DNA of 64,000 nucleotides, from the NCBI GenBank assembly GCA_914767715.1, contig OU612068.1, positions 20,274,001-20,338,000 on the forward strand. The letters are read 5' to 3'. More notes on this DNA, generated by a model. It saw only the letters and a program-made list of their open reading frames with translations, ran no database searches and was not told the origin of the DNA. The DNA is not shown here. This DNA comes from Membranipora membranacea (Eukaryota > Bryozoa > Gymnolaemata > Cheilostomatida > Membraniporidae). The first letter of the stretch is position 1.

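Noticed and set aside
61724-63097. A 457-codon plus-strand open frame of Ser/Val repeats opposite the 48-residue array
   Set aside because: It is the mirror frame of the tandem repeats in the 5.1-kb minus-strand exon. Its repeat identity follows from the coding strand and it has no domain, start context or splice structure of its own.
1-64000. A titin/twitchin kinase domain
   Set aside because: I looked for the protein kinase signatures (HRD, DFG, glycine loop) in the threaded frame and found none; if present it lies beyond position 1.

Overview
The window is nuclear DNA of an animal, almost certainly an invertebrate. It is AT-rich and full of GT-AG introns. It contains no operons, bacterial ribosome sites or prokaryotic genes. 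Almost all of it belongs to one giant muscle-protein gene of the titin/connectin-twitchin class. That gene lies on the minus strand: its 5' side is at the right end of the window and its 3' side at the left, and both ends run off the window. I threaded one open frame through 83 exons. Exon phases and lengths agree at every junction. By my addition they carry about 33.4 kb of coding sequence, roughly 11,100 residues. No start codon, kinase domain or normal C terminus is inside the window. I cannot assign a phylum.

Layout in the direction of transcription (right to left). (1) 64000-58417: low-complexity Glu/Thr/Val/Pro spring-like sequence, including a 5.1 kb exon with eight exact-length 48-residue repeats. 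(2) 58227-39438: Ig domains separated by PEVK-like linkers, with a 2.3 kb acidic exon and four very short in-frame exons (57, 39, 24 and 21 nt). One candidate alternative last exon (54436-54210) ends in a predicted transmembrane helix and a stop. (3) 39193-37484: a second disordered exon with a 4-residue DTKV-type repeat and a 112-residue tandem duplication. (4) 36802-32692: eight tandem Ig domains. (5) 32515-1: a super-repeat of ten domains in the order FN3-FN3-Ig-Ig-FN3-FN3-Ig-Ig-Ig-FN3. It is present as one copy lacking its first slots (R1), five full copies (R2-R6) and the start of another (R7). This is the layout of a true titin: elastic N-terminal part, then a regular FN3/Ig part suited to lie along the thick filament. 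The period of ten is not the Ig-FN-FN of twitchin/projectin nor the 7- or 11-domain units of vertebrate titin.

A second gene sits on the plus strand at 10547-11790. It is a two-exon CAP-superfamily protein resembling GAPR-1/GLIPR2, wholly inside an intron that cuts one FN3 domain of repeat R5. Introns also carry a tRNA-derived SINE and several families of short palindromic elements. Two of those families show 7-bp target duplications; one copy has duplicated a splice donor of the giant gene.
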